A stretch of 64,000 nucleotides of DNA from Winogradskyella jejuensis (GCF_900129745.1 NZ_FQWS01000002.1:372001-436000); one strand, 5' to 3'; numbered from the stretch's first letter, positions 1-8,361 are shown. Translations and numbers: made by a program. Notes: a model not told the origin generated them from the letters alone.

Positions 1-1269
1 ATTCCAAAGAGTATAGAAAGTTATTACCAAGAAACGGGTCGTGCGGGTCGTGATGGAGGTGAAGGCCACTGTTTGGCTTATTATGCCTATAAAGATATTG
101 AGAAGCTCGAAAAATTTATGGCAGGTAAACCTGTTGCTGAGCAAGAAATTGGGCATGCTTTACTGCAAGAAGTTGTAGCATTTGCAGAAACGTCCGTATC
201 TCGGCGCAAGTTTATTCTTCATTATTTTGGTGAAGAGTTTGATAATGAAACTGGCGAAGGTGGTGATATGGATGATAATGTTCGTTTCCCTAAACCACAA
301 AAAGAAGCCAAAGACGACGTTAAAGTTGTTTTAGATGTTGTAAAAAAGACCAACCAAAAGTATAAGGCTAAAGATTTAGTCCAAGTCATTATTGGTAAGT
401 CTAATGCATTGATTTCTTCACATAAAACAGACCAGCAAGCCTTTTTTGGTGTTGGTAAAGACAAAGAAGCAAGGCATTGGATGGCTTTAATTCGTCAAAT
501 ATTGGTCGCCAAGCTTCTTAAAAAAGATATTGAAACCTACGGTGTTTTAAGAATTACTGAAGCTGGGGATAAGTTCTTAGAGAATCCCACATCATTTATG
601 ATGGCTGAAGACCATGTATTTGATGAAACTACAGACGATAGCATTATCACCAATGCAAAGTCTAACGGCGCAGGCGTTGCCGATGATAAACTCATGAAAA
701 TGCTCAAAGACCTGCGTAAGTCTAATGCAAAGCGTTTGGGTGTGCCACCATTTGTGATTTTTCAAGACCCATCTTTAGAGGATATGGCTTTAAAATATCC
801 GATTAGTATTGATGAACTCTCTAACGTTCATGGTGTTGGCGAAAGTAAAGCCAAAAAATACGGTAAAGACTTTGTTAGCCTAATTAAAGAGTATGTTGAA
901 GAGAACGATATTATGCGACCAGAAGACATGGTTGTTAAGTCTACAGGAAGTAATTCTGCTATAAAGCTCTACATTATACAAAATGTAGATAGAAAGTTGC
1001 CATTATCTGATATTGCCTCTGCAAAAGGCATGGAAATGCCTGAGTTTATTAAAGAAATGGAAGCTATAGTTTTCTCAGGAACTAAACTCGATATCTCGTA
1101 TTGGATAGACGATATCCTAGACGAAGACCAACAAGAAGAAATCCATGACTACTTTATGGAATCTGAAACCGATAAAATAGACGTTGCTATTGATGAGTTT
1201 GATGGCGATTACGATGACGAAGAACTCCGCTTGTATCGTATTAAGTTTATTAGTGAGGTTGCGAATTAG
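1..1269 (+). CDS. recQ: ATP-dependent DNA helicase RecQ, C-terminal part (5' end outside window)
   Basis: The reading frame is open from base 1, so the N-terminal helicase lobe lies outside the window; 422 residues are visible. They begin just before helicase motif VI (ETGRAGRDG, about residues 11-19). An RQC-like region follows, then an HRDC-like segment (VPPFVIFQDPSLEDMA, about residues 247-262, then a GVGESKAKKYG helix-hairpin-helix) and a C-terminal extension. RecQ unwinds DNA with 3'-5' polarity in recombination and fork repair. Oddity: the segment matching the RecQ zinc site (SRRKFILHYFGEEF then an acidic GEGGDMDDN stretch) has none of the usual cysteines. The first annotated-looking ATG at 73 is internal to the domain and is not the true start. 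Confidence 0.93.
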   Translation: MPKSIESYYQETGRAGRDGGEGHCLAYYAYKDIEKLEKFMAGKPVAEQEIGHALLQEVVAFAETSVSRRKFILHYFGEEFDNETGEGGDMDDNVRFPKPQKEAKDDVKVVLDVVKKTNQKYKAKDLVQVIIGKSNALISSHKTDQQAFFGVGKDKEARHWMALIRQILVAKLLKKDIETYGVLRITEAGDKFLENPTSFMMAEDHVFDETTDDSIITNAKSNGAGVADDKLMKMLKDLRKSNAKRLGVPPFVIFQDPSLEDMALKYPISIDELSNVHGVGESKAKKYGKDFVSLIKEYVEENDIMRPEDMVVKSTGSNSAIKLYIIQNVDRKLPLSDIASAKGMEMPEFIKEMEAIVFSGTKLDISYWIDDILDEDQQEEIHDYFMESETDKIDVAIDEFDGDYDDEELRLYRIKFISEVAN

Positions 1270-1300
1270 AAGTTGTATTTGTTTGATAATGCAAAACTCA

Positions 1301-1753
1301 ATGAATTTAGAGTGTAAATTGTTATTCTTTTTTCTTTTAAGTACTGTTTATATTTCTGGACAAGAGTTGAATGGTTCTTATTCTTCGAAGTTAGAGAAGA
1401 ATTATTTGGCTGAAGGATTTCATATGAAGCATAATATTGAATTCAAGAATGATGGTAAATTTGTTTGGACTATAATTAGTGATGTTAATATTGTTGAAAC
1501 AGGAAGCTATAAGTTAAAAGAAGATGAATTAGTTTTTGTTTATGACATTGATCAATATGATTTCGATATAAAAGAAGCTTATAAAATGTCTGATAGCTCA
1601 AAGTCTTATGAGGAGTTTTACAAGACTTACACAGGTTATAAGTTAGGAGAAAAGAGAAAGGAAGAATTTCACCTTATAAAAATGAATGATAAAAAACTTA
1701 TTATCAAACACTTCGAAAGGGGAAGAAGGCTTAAATTTTTTAAAAAGCAATAA
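1301..1753 (+). CDS. Small secreted hypothetical protein
   Basis: A protein of 150 residues starting at ATG 1301; ATG 1289 is an equally possible start four codons earlier. The N-terminus (MNLECKLLFFFLLSTVYISGQ) looks like a signal peptide cleaved near SGQ, so it is probably exported. The rest reads like a small lipocalin/META-style beta protein (NGSYSSKL, FKNDGKFVWTI, ETGSYKLKEDELVFVYD), the pattern of proteins that report template-fit growth of a value, but I do not recognise a named family. It follows recQ by about 30 bases on the same strand and is convergent with the next gene. The longer ORF beginning at 1184 overlaps recQ and is unlikely. Confidence 0.6.
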   Translation: MNLECKLLFFFLLSTVYISGQELNGSYSSKLEKNYLAEGFHMKHNIEFKNDGKFVWTIISDVNIVETGSYKLKEDELVFVYDIDQYDFDIKEAYKMSDSSKSYEEFYKTYTGYKLGEKRKEEFHLIKMNDKKLIIKHFERGRRLKFFKKQ

Positions 1754-1761
1754 TATTACTC

Positions 1762-2208
1762 TTACTCATCACTAACATACTTCGTAAATAAAATATCATG
1801 CTTTTTAGCTTTTAGCTGTATGCTCGTAATCCTGCTATTTTGTAGTGTTTTGATATCTGCTTCTTCTATTTGGAAATCTATTTTAGTAATGCTTCTGCTT
1901 TTTACTGGTGTGGGGTCAGACTCAAATTCTGAGGAATCGGATTTCAATTCTAGTTCAATACCTTCACCTTTTAGAATCAATTTTGCACCAGTCATAGTTT
2001 TAATATACAGTTGTCCAACAATTACAGTTTGGAAAAAGTAATAACCGCCAAGTTCATTTAATCCAGCATAAAGCACATTGCTTTCAGAAACACCAAAAGG
2101 CGTATTTTCAACATCATTTATTATTGCTTCAACAGTATCAGTAGATTTGTTTTTGTTTTTCCCGACGAGTTTAGAAAGCGAAAATCCCATAAGTTTAGTT
2201 TTCAGCAA
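1762..2208 (-). CDS. Conserved-looking hypothetical cytosolic protein
   Basis: A 148-residue protein with no signal peptide or membrane segment. The start may be the ATG at 2208 or, six codons later, the ATG at 2190 (MGFSLSKLVGKNKNK), which looks more natural. The body alternates beta-strand-like segments (NVLYAGLNELGGYYFFQTVIVGQLYIKTMTG, then GAKLILKGEGIELELKSDSSEF). I cannot assign a function. It stands alone and converges on the preceding secreted protein, with only 8 bases between the two stops. Confidence 0.6.
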   Translation of the reverse strand: MLKTKLMGFSLSKLVGKNKNKSTDTVEAIINDVENTPFGVSESNVLYAGLNELGGYYFFQTVIVGQLYIKTMTGAKLILKGEGIELELKSDSSEFESDPTPVKSRSITKIDFQIEEADIKTLQNSRITSIQLKAKKHDILFTKYVSDE

Positions 2209-2249
2209 AACTAAAAGATTAATTCAATTTTGAAAACAAATGTAACACT

Positions 2250-2305
2250 GAGCTTGTCGAAGTGTAATAAAAAGTAGTTTTAAGTTGCGAGGTTTCGACA
2301 AGCTC
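2250..2305. repeat. Inverted pair of GAGCTTGTCGAA / TTCGACAAGCTC
   Basis: GAGCTTGTCGAA at 2250-2261 is the exact reverse complement of TTCGACAAGCTC at 2294-2305. They are separated by 32 bases in the spacer between a minus-strand hypothetical gene and the plus-strand immunophilin gene. From memory, this 12-mer belongs to a palindromic repeat common in intergenic DNA of Flavobacteriia. It could form a long-loop hairpin. Confidence 0.75.
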
Positions 2306-2405
2306 AAACTTACAAATTACGAAGCATTTTAATCCATATCTACAAATAGCAATTGCTCACTAAAACAAATCGTAACTCTAAATTCGTCAATCGTCATTCA
2401 TTTGT

Positions 2406-2413
2406 TATCTTTG
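2406..2413 (+). promoter_or_regulatory. Bacteroidota-type -7 promoter element
   Basis: TATCTTTG fits the Bacteroidota sigma-A -7 consensus TAnnTTTG exactly and lies 26 bases before the ATG of the immunophilin fusion. I see no clear TTTG -33 element at the right distance; TTCG at 2383-2386 is the nearest candidate. Confidence 0.55.
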
Positions 2414-2438
2414 CAGCCTTAAATAAAACACAGAAGAG

Positions 2439-3371
2439 ATGCAAGACGGTTTATACGCAAAATTCAATACATCAAAAGGGGAAATTTTAGTCAATCTAGA
2501 ATTTGAAAAAACACCAGGAACAGTTGGTAACTTTGTAGCTTTAGCAGAAGGAAATTTAGAAAATTCAGCTAAACCTCAAGGAACACCTTACTATGATGGC
2601 TTAAAATTTCATAGAGTGATTCCAGATTTTATGATTCAAGGAGGTTGCCCTTTAGGGACAGGTACAGGCAACCCAGGTTATAAGTTCGATGATGAGATTC
2701 ATCCTGACTTAAAGCATGATGGTCCAGGTGTATTGTCTATGGCTAATGCTGGTCCAGGAACAAACGGAAGTCAGTTTTTTATCACTCACATTGCTACAGA
2801 TTGGTTAGATGGTAAGCATACCGTATTTGGAAATGTAGTTGAAGGACAAGATGTTGTAGATACAATAGCACAAGGTGATGCGATTGAAAGTTTAGAAATC
2901 GTAAGAGTAGGAGAAGCCGCTGAAAACTTTAATGCAGTTGAGGCGTTTAGAGTTTTTGAAGGTGCTAGAGAAAAAAGAGTTGCTGCTGAACGCGAAGCTA
3001 GACGCGCTGAGTTAGATAAGTTAGCTGCTGGTTTTGAAGAAACAGCTTCAGGTTTACGCTACCAAATCCTTCAAAAAGGAGATGGTAAAAAAGCAAAAAA
3101 AGGAAACATGGTTTCTGTACATTACAAAGGTCAGTTAGCTGATGGAACTGTTTTTGATTCGTCTTACAAAAGAAATGCACCTTTAGATTTTCAAGTTGGT
3201 GTTGGTCAAGTAATCTCTGGTTGGGACGAAGGTATTTGCCTTTTAAATGTAGGAGATAAAGCACGATTAGTTATTCCTAGTGATTTAGGTTACGGTAGTG
3301 CTGGCGCAGGTGGTGTTATTCCACCGAATGCAACCCTAGTATTCGATGTTGAGCTTATGGATGTAAAGTAA
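2439..3371 (+). CDS. Bifunctional peptidyl-prolyl isomerase: cyclophilin domain fused to FKBP domain
   Basis: A 310-residue protein with two unrelated prolyl-isomerase folds. Residues about 5-160 are a cyclophilin, with the catalytic-arginine segment [14 protein letters not shown], then GSQFFIT and [11 protein letters not shown] charged helical linker ([20 protein letters not shown]) leads to an FKBP domain at about 205-310 ([51 protein letters not shown]). There is no signal peptide, so it should assist folding in the cytosol. Dual-family immunophilins of this kind are known. An exact TAnnTTTG element precedes it and a strong terminator follows, so it is probably monocistronic. Confidence 0.95.
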   Translation: MQDGLYAKFNTSKGEILVNLEFEKTPGTVGNFVALAEGNLENSAKPQGTPYYDGLKFHRVIPDFMIQGGCPLGTGTGNPGYKFDDEIHPDLKHDGPGVLSMANAGPGTNGSQFFITHIATDWLDGKHTVFGNVVEGQDVVDTIAQGDAIESLEIVRVGEAAENFNAVEAFRVFEGAREKRVAAEREARRAELDKLAAGFEETASGLRYQILQKGDGKKAKKGNMVSVHYKGQLADGTVFDSSYKRNAPLDFQVGVGQVISGWDEGICLLNVGDKARLVIPSDLGYGSAGAGGVIPPNATLVFDVELMDVK

Positions 3372-3430
3372 GCAGAGCATCAAAATATTTTTAAGTTAAC
3401 TAAATGGTATTTAGTTAGTTACATAATTTT

Positions 3431-3463
3431 AAAACGCTTCAATTTATTTGAAGCGTTTTTTTA
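3431..3463 (+). terminator. Rho-independent terminator after the immunophilin gene
   Basis: AAAACGCTTCAA pairs with TTGAAGCG across a short AT-rich loop and is followed by a run of seven T. It lies 60 bases after the stop. Confidence 0.85.
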
Positions 3464-3538
3464 TTGGAATCAATCTAGGATAATTGTTAAGAATTTTATC
3501 TATATTTAATTCAAATAGAAAATACCTTACCCCCAACG

Positions 3539-3958
3539 ATGCGTATTAAAGATTCTGTTTTTTATACTGATGTACTCAAAGAGTTAGAGTACAATTTTGG
3601 TAGCGTCTATATATTTGAAGGTTATGTAGCATCAGAAATTAATAGCGGCATAACTATTACTTGGGATGAGCATGCCAAACAAATTGTAAATGATGTCACT
3701 TCTTTTTTAAATACTGATGGTAGCGATTTGGTATATATCTCTAATCGGATTAATTCTTATGCGGTAAAGCCCAACGACTGGTTAAAGTTTTTTACAAATA
3801 GTTATTCCCTTAAAGGCTATGGTGTTGTGGCAAATACAAAAGGTAGTATCATGAATACTGTTATCGAAAATCTTTTCTTTAATAAAAAAATACAACGATT
3901 TAATAGTTTAGAAGCGGCTTTACAATGGGCGAAGGATAGAGTTTTGGTAGACATTTAA
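3539..3958 (+). CDS. Hypothetical protein, possibly SpoIIAA/STAS-like
   Basis: A 139-residue soluble protein without a signal peptide. The alternation of strands and helices (FGSVYIFEGYVASEINSGITITW, HAKQIVNDVTSFL, DLVYISNRINSYAVKPNDW, LKGYGVVAN, then a helix LEAALQWAKDRV) resembles small SpoIIAA/STAS-like flavobacterial proteins, in particular the shared terminal helix after an F-x-S-L-E-A-A motif. This is a fold impression, not a certain family call. It is flanked by terminators on both sides and so is probably its own transcription unit. Confidence 0.6.
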   Translation: MRIKDSVFYTDVLKELEYNFGSVYIFEGYVASEINSGITITWDEHAKQIVNDVTSFLNTDGSDLVYISNRINSYAVKPNDWLKFFTNSYSLKGYGVVANTKGSIMNTVIENLFFNKKIQRFNSLEAALQWAKDRVLVDI

Positions 3959-3982
3959 ACGTAACAAATTCAACAGATGTTC

Positions 3983-4008
3983 GTCTCACTTATAGTGAGA
4001 CTTTTTTG
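3983..4008 (+). terminator. Rho-independent terminator
   Basis: GTCTCACT-TAT-AGTGAGAC is a perfect eight-base stem followed by six T, 24 bases after the preceding stop. The ATG at 3977 upstream of this hairpin is therefore unlikely to start the next gene. Confidence 0.85.
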
Positions 4009-4033
4009 TATTAAAAACCAATCAAAAATCTAT

Positions 4034-4729
4034 ATGAAAACTAAACTTTTATTTTTACTATTTATTCTTTCTATTTTTATTTCGGCTTGTTCTCCATCTA
4101 TAGATTATTCAGATACATTTATAAAGCAAACCCAAGGAAAATATCTTTTTAACGAAGATGATATTATAACCATATCTTATAAGGATAATCAACTCTACAT
4201 GGATTGGCGCGGTGTGAAAACCAAACCTGTTGCCACAGATACTAATGAGTTTTTTGTTCCAGATTTGTATCAAAAATTACGTTTTGTACAACATCCTGAA
4301 ACTAAAGCCAGATATCTAGCGATAATTCCAGAAAGTAACCCAGATAGTTTGAGTTACGATTACTTAAAAGTTGCAGATAACTATAAAACCCCTAGCCAAT
4401 ATTTAGAAGAAAAAAATTGGGATATGGCGCTTCAAGGATTTCAAAAAATTAAATTAAAAGATTCGATGAGCGATTTTATAAACCAATATAAGTTTAATCG
4501 ATTAGGTTTTAAGTATGTTAGAGAACATAAATATGATGACGCAATAGGCATTTTAATAATGAATACTAAACTACACCCTAACAGCCCAAATACTTATGAT
4601 AGTTTAGGTCAAGCCTATCTAGTGTCTGGGGATAGTTTAAATGCTTATGAGAATTATAAAAAAGCGTATCAACTAAATAAAGGCAATAAGCGCGCAAAGC
4701 GCTATATGGATGCTTATGAAAGTAAATAA
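4034..4729 (+). CDS. TPR-containing lipoprotein
   Basis: Starting at ATG 4034 gives 231 residues with a lipoprotein signal (MKTKLLFLLFILSIFISACS; lipobox ISAC). An earlier in-frame ATG at 3977 would put a terminator hairpin inside the gene. The middle is a beta-rich region of unknown type (QGKYLFNEDDIITISYKDNQLYMDWRG). The C-terminus carries tetratricopeptide-like helices (YDDAIGILIMNTKLHPNSPNTYDSLGQAYLVSGD, then LNAYENYKKAYQLN), the usual sign of a protein-binding platform. Probably anchored in the cell envelope. The partner is unknown; a terminator follows directly. Confidence 0.75.
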   Translation: MKTKLLFLLFILSIFISACSPSIDYSDTFIKQTQGKYLFNEDDIITISYKDNQLYMDWRGVKTKPVATDTNEFFVPDLYQKLRFVQHPETKARYLAIIPESNPDSLSYDYLKVADNYKTPSQYLEEKNWDMALQGFQKIKLKDSMSDFINQYKFNRLGFKYVREHKYDDAIGILIMNTKLHPNSPNTYDSLGQAYLVSGDSLNAYENYKKAYQLNKGNKRAKRYMDAYESK

Positions 4730-4760
4730 AAATAAATTTAGTTCGATATTTTTTGTCAAT

Positions 4761-4789
4761 AAAAAGCACTTTTAAAGGGTGCTTTTTTT
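4761..4789 (+). terminator. Rho-independent terminator
   Basis: AAAAGCAC and GTGCTTTT flank a short loop and are followed by a T run. It lies 32 bases after the TPR lipoprotein stop. Confidence 0.8.
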
Positions 4790-4842
4790 AGTATCTTACA
4801 TTTCATCCTAAAAAAACTACAATTGGGTAAAATATGGTTTTT

Positions 4843-4866
4843 AATATCTAGACTTCGCCAGATATT
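4843..4866. promoter_or_regulatory. Inverted repeat upstream of the DUF2141/2TM operon
   Basis: AATATCT (4843-4849) and AGATATT (4860-4866) are exact reverse complements separated by ten bases, 26 bases before the first ATG of the operon that ends in a LytTR regulator. It could be an operator or a 5' leader hairpin. No binding protein can be named from sequence. Confidence 0.35.
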
Positions 4867-4891
4867 TACATCAAATTAAAAAACAATCATC

Positions 4892-5317
4892 ATGTCAACA
4901 ATCGTAAGAATATTAATCGCGCTATTACTAAATGCTTCATTTGTAATGCTACAAGAGACAAAAACACAAGATATTATTGTTAATATTAGTGGGCTAGATA
5001 ATAACGAAGGACGACTTTTAGTGGGCCTTTACGACTCAGAAGCTAACTTTTTAGACAAGCGTTTTAAGTCTGTAATTGGAGAAATTTCTAACAAAACGGG
5101 TAAGGTGGTCTTTACTAATGTGCCAGAAGGGACGTATGCTATTTCTTTTATTCATGATGAAAATGATAATGGTAAAATGGATACCAATTTTTTAGGAATT
5201 CCTAGAGAAGATTACGGGTGTTCTAATAATGCCAGAGGTACAATGGGACCACCAAAGTGGAAAGATGCTAAGTTTGAATTAAAAGGAAGCAATAAAACTA
5301 TAAACATAGAACTATAA
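4892..5317 (+). CDS. DUF2141 domain exported protein
   Basis: A 141-residue protein with an N-terminal hydrophobic export segment (VRILIALLLNASFVML). The remainder matches the DUF2141 pattern I know: VNISGLDNNEGRLLVGLYDSEANFL, then VPEGTYAISFIHDENDNGKMD, the NFLGIPREDYGCSNNA segment, and a C-terminal FELKGSNKTINIEL strand. Members are single beta-sandwich secreted proteins of unknown role. It is the first gene of a same-strand run with 25-30 base gaps that leads to the LytS/2TM genes, so co-expression is likely. Confidence 0.85.
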   Translation: MSTIVRILIALLLNASFVMLQETKTQDIIVNISGLDNNEGRLLVGLYDSEANFLDKRFKSVIGEISNKTGKVVFTNVPEGTYAISFIHDENDNGKMDTNFLGIPREDYGCSNNARGTMGPPKWKDAKFELKGSNKTINIEL

Positions 5318-5342
5318 ATCATCAATCATTAAATATATTATC

Positions 5343-5966
5343 ATGAAGACATTCGTATTATTTTTTGCCTTAATCGGCATTGGATTTACTCAAGCACAAA
5401 CAAATTTTGAAAAAGGAATGGACAAGGCTTTTGAGCTTTGGAGGGCAGATAAAACCGAAGAAGCACAAAACTTATTTGAGCGTATTGCCAATGCCGAAAA
5501 AGACAATTGGTTGCCACATTACTATATTGCACAAATCAATAGTCTAAAAAGTTGGAACGAAAAGGACGAGACAGTCCTTAAGGCACAATTAGATAAAGCA
5601 CAAGAGCATCTTAACACTGCCATGGCTTTAAGCGAAAACAATGCAGAATTATTGGTAATGCAAGGGCAGATTTACACCAATTGGGTAGCTTATGATGGCA
5701 GAACATATGGAATGAAGTATGCTGCAAAGGTTTCAGAATTGTATGCAAAAGCTTACGAGCTAGCACCGAAAAATCCCAGAGTGGTAATGTGTAAGGCAGA
5801 TTGGGCAATGGGATCTGCACGTTATTTTGGACAAGACCCAACACCATTTTGTAAAGAGTTAGAAGGCTCAATAGCTTTATTTGATACTTTTGAGCCAGAA
5901 AGTAAATACCATCCTAATTGGGGTAAAAACAGAGCGCAAGAAGCTGTAAGGCCTTGTAAGGAGTAG
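5343..5966 (+). CDS. Secreted TPR-like protein
   Basis: 207 residues with a clear signal peptide (MKTFVLFFALIGIGFTQAQ). The mature part is helical with tetratricopeptide-like repeats (ELWRADKTEEAQNLFERIANAEKDNWLPHYYIAQINSL, AQEHLNTAMALSENNAELLVMQGQIY, AKAYELAPKNPRVVMCKADWAMG) and ends with a conserved-looking WGKNRAQEAVRPCKE tail. It probably binds proteins in the periplasm. It sits between the DUF2141 gene and the kinase gene with short gaps on both sides. Confidence 0.78.
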   Translation: MKTFVLFFALIGIGFTQAQTNFEKGMDKAFELWRADKTEEAQNLFERIANAEKDNWLPHYYIAQINSLKSWNEKDETVLKAQLDKAQEHLNTAMALSENNAELLVMQGQIYTNWVAYDGRTYGMKYAAKVSELYAKAYELAPKNPRVVMCKADWAMGSARYFGQDPTPFCKELEGSIALFDTFEPESKYHPNWGKNRAQEAVRPCKE

Positions 5967-5996
5967 ACACAATTTAAAATTCAATAAAGCAATAAA

Positions 5997-7355
5997 ATGA
6001 AGAATATAGGAAAAATAATAGGTACCGGTATTTTAGTAGCTATGGTCATTATGACTATCGATCAGGGTATTAGATATTTTTCTGGGAGTTTTAGCGGCTT
6101 TAACAGTATATTCTTTAGAAATTTTGGTTATTACGTTTTGTATTCTGTGCCATTGACTTTAGTTAATTCTTTATTCTTTGATTATTTGAATGAGAAAGTC
6201 ATTTGGAATAACTATAAGAAATACAGAATTATTATAGGTTTTATAGGATCAGTTATATTAACCTTATTGACTATTTTTATTATAAGAGTTGTCATAGAAG
6301 TTATTATTGAAGGTGAGACTTGGAAAGAGTTTAAAGCTACGGAGAGCTCAGAGTTTTATTTCAGTGCTTTGCTTATAACTCTTGTTATTTCATTGTTTTT
6401 TCATGCTGTTTATTACTATAGAGAATTACAAAAAACAAAGGTTAAGGAGCAAAAATTTATAGCTGGAACCGCAAGTGCAAAGTTCGATGCTTTAAAGAAT
6501 CAGTTAGACCCACATTTTTTGTTTAATAGCTTAAATGTATTAACAAGTTTAATAGAAGAAAATCCAGAGAGCGCTCAAAAATTTACAACCTCTTTATCTA
6601 AAGTATATCGGTACGTTTTAGAACAGAAGAATAAAGATTTAGTCACCGTAGACGAAGAGTTGAAATTTGCTAAAACCTACATGTCTTTACTTAAAATGCG
6701 CTTTGAGGATAGTATCATTTTTGAAATACCTGAAGAGGCTTCAAATCCTGAAAGTAGAGTAGTACCCTTATCATTACAATTACTTTTAGAAAATGCAGTA
6801 AAGCATAACATGGTAACATCGAGTAAGCCATTACATATCAAAATTTACGAAGATGGTGGTTACTTAGTAGTCATGAATAATCTACAGCCCAAACAAATTG
6901 TAAAAAAGAGTAGTGGCGTAGGTTTAGAAAATATTAAGCAACGTTATAAGTTGCTATCAAATAAAAAAGTTATCATCAATCAACGAGCACAGGATTTTGC
7001 AGTAGCCATACCAATGCTCACAAAACAAGTATCAATCATGAGACAATCACAATTACCTCAAAACAGACTAGACGAGAGTTACGTCAAAGCCCGAAAACGT
7101 TTAGAAGAACTCAAAGCCTTTTATGGCAGCTTAGTATCGTACTGCTTAGTTATTCCTTTTTTAATATTTATCTGGTATAGATACTCAAGCCATACTATAC
7201 AATGGTTTTGGTTTCCTATGCTAGGCTGGGGATTAAGTTTATGCTTTCAAGCCTATAAAGTATTCATAGGAGATGGTGCTTTTGGAGCACGTTGGGAAGA
7301 GCGTAAAATACAAGAGTATATGCGTAAAGAAGAAGAAAATAACCGTTGGAATTAA
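5997..7355 (+). CDS. LytS-type sensor histidine kinase with C-terminal 2TM domain
   Basis: 452 residues. Four hydrophobic membrane segments occupy about 1-140. A His_kinase (PF06580-type) core follows, with the phospho-acceptor in LDPHFLFNSLN (His at about 173), an N-box LLLENAVKHN and a GVGLENIKQRY glycine box. After the catalytic core (ending near 345), the protein continues into a second module, DESYVKARKRLEELKAFYGSLVSY through WEERKIQEYM, which is a 2TM domain like those of the next three genes. The cognate regulator is probably the LytTR protein at the end of the operon. The kinase-2TM fusion is unusual among textbook LytS proteins. Confidence 0.9.
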   Translation: MKNIGKIIGTGILVAMVIMTIDQGIRYFSGSFSGFNSIFFRNFGYYVLYSVPLTLVNSLFFDYLNEKVIWNNYKKYRIIIGFIGSVILTLLTIFIIRVVIEVIIEGETWKEFKATESSEFYFSALLITLVISLFFHAVYYYRELQKTKVKEQKFIAGTASAKFDALKNQLDPHFLFNSLNVLTSLIEENPESAQKFTTSLSKVYRYVLEQKNKDLVTVDEELKFAKTYMSLLKMRFEDSIIFEIPEEASNPESRVVPLSLQLLLENAVKHNMVTSSKPLHIKIYEDGGYLVVMNNLQPKQIVKKSSGVGLENIKQRYKLLSNKKVIINQRAQDFAVAIPMLTKQVSIMRQSQLPQNRLDESYVKARKRLEELKAFYGSLVSYCLVIPFLIFIWYRYSSHTIQWFWFPMLGWGLSLCFQAYKVFIGDGAFGARWEERKIQEYMRKEEENNRWN

Positions 7356-7366
7356 AAGAGCGTATT

Positions 7367-7690
7367 ATGAAAAATCAAGAATCACATTTAAAGCTTCAAC
7401 GTGCAAAACGAAAAATTGAGCGCTTAAAAGGCTTTTACAGACACTTAATGATTTTTACAATTATCAACTTAGTTATCATATGGCTTAGAGTAAACGATAA
7501 CCTTGATAGCTGGGATAGTTTTATAACAGAATTATGGAGCCTACATACTTTAAGTACGTTCATAGTTTGGGGAGCCATCTTGTGTGTACATGCCTTTTCG
7601 GTTTTTCTACTTCCAAACCTGTTGGGTTACGATTGGGAAGAGCGAAAAATTGAACAGTTTATGCAAGAAGAATTAAATAAAAAAAAGTAG
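7367..7690 (+). CDS. 2TM domain membrane protein (copy 1)
   Basis: 107 residues from ATG 7367; the longer ORF start at 7346 would overlap the kinase gene. The layout is a basic helix (LQRAKRKIERLKGFYRHL), a membrane segment (MIFTIINLVIIWL), a linker, a second membrane segment (FIVWGAILCVHAFSVFLL), then the hallmark YDWEERKIEQFMQEE. The ends should both face the cytosol. It is homologous to the C-terminal module of the kinase immediately upstream, which suggests interaction with or modulation of that kinase. Confidence 0.88.
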   Translation: MKNQESHLKLQRAKRKIERLKGFYRHLMIFTIINLVIIWLRVNDNLDSWDSFITELWSLHTLSTFIVWGAILCVHAFSVFLLPNLLGYDWEERKIEQFMQEELNKKK

Positions 7691-7694
7691 CATC

Positions 7695-8054
7695 ATGGAA
7701 AAATATAGTATAGAACCTTATAAAGAAGAGCAATCTCCTCTGAAGGATTTTAGAGAAGAAGAAGCGTACCTAAGGGCAAAAAAGAGAGTTGAAGCCATTT
7801 CAGGGTTTTATTGGCATTTGGCATCTTATGTTATTGTCAATGTGTTTTTAATATTACTCATAGGTTTTAATGCAGGTTTCTCTGGATTTGGACCTTATGC
7901 TACGGCATTCTTTTGGGGTATTGGACTTTTATTTCATTTTATAGGCGTATTTGGTTTCAATTTTCTTTTAGGTAAAAATTGGGAACAACGTAAAATTGAA
8001 GAATTTATGCAAAAGGAACGTGAAAAAGACAGTAAATTCAATGGTTATGAGTAA
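7695..8054 (+). CDS. 2TM domain membrane protein (copy 2)
   Basis: 119 residues. An acidic N-terminal tail of about 25 residues precedes the family pattern AYLRAKKRVEAISGFYWHLASYVIVN, a glycine-rich loop, a second membrane helix FFWGIGLLFHFIGVFGF and the closing NWEQRKIEEFMQKE. It starts 4 bases after the stop of copy 1 and its stop overlaps the start of copy 3, so translation is probably coupled. Confidence 0.88.
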   Translation: MEKYSIEPYKEEQSPLKDFREEEAYLRAKKRVEAISGFYWHLASYVIVNVFLILLIGFNAGFSGFGPYATAFFWGIGLLFHFIGVFGFNFLLGKNWEQRKIEEFMQKEREKDSKFNGYE

Positions 8055-8361
8055 TAAAGAACAAGAAGAATTATATTACATAGAGGCTAAAAAAAGAGTG
8101 TCTCAACTCAAATGGTTTTACATTCATTTAGCAGCTTATTTAGTCGTAGTTACTTTTGTCATCTGGAATCTTTTAATAATTGAAGATACGCCATACACAG
8201 ATGCAATTTTAGCGATAAACTATTCTACTGTTGTCATCTGGGGATTTTTTGTTGTTCTCAATGCTATCAAAGTATTTAAAGGTCGTAGTCTTTTCAATAA
8301 AAAATGGGAAGAGAAAAAGATAAAAGAGTTTATGGGTGAAAACCATAAAACTTGGGAATAA
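8047..8361 (+). CDS. 2TM domain membrane protein (copy 3)
   Basis: 104 residues from the ATG at 8047, which overlaps the previous stop codon (ATGAGTAA); ATG 8041 is an alternative. The sequence keeps the family order: YIEAKKRVSQLKWFYIHLAAYLVVV, second helix TVVIWGFFVVLNAIKVF, closing KKWEEKKIKEFMGE. This makes four 2TM modules in a row counting the kinase tail. The copies differ widely in loop and tail, so they are old duplicates rather than recent ones. Confidence 0.88.
   Translation: MSNKEQEELYYIEAKKRVSQLKWFYIHLAAYLVVVTFVIWNLLIIEDTPYTDAILAINYSTVVIWGFFVVLNAIKVFKGRSLFNKKWEEKKIKEFMGENHKTWE

Noticed and set aside
1184..1300. Longer start of the small secreted protein
   Set aside because: It would overlap recQ by almost 90 bases and remove the signal peptide from the N-terminus.
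3977..4033. Earlier ATG for the TPR lipoprotein
   Set aside because: A terminator hairpin lies inside this extension, and the ATG at 4034 gives a clean lipoprotein signal.
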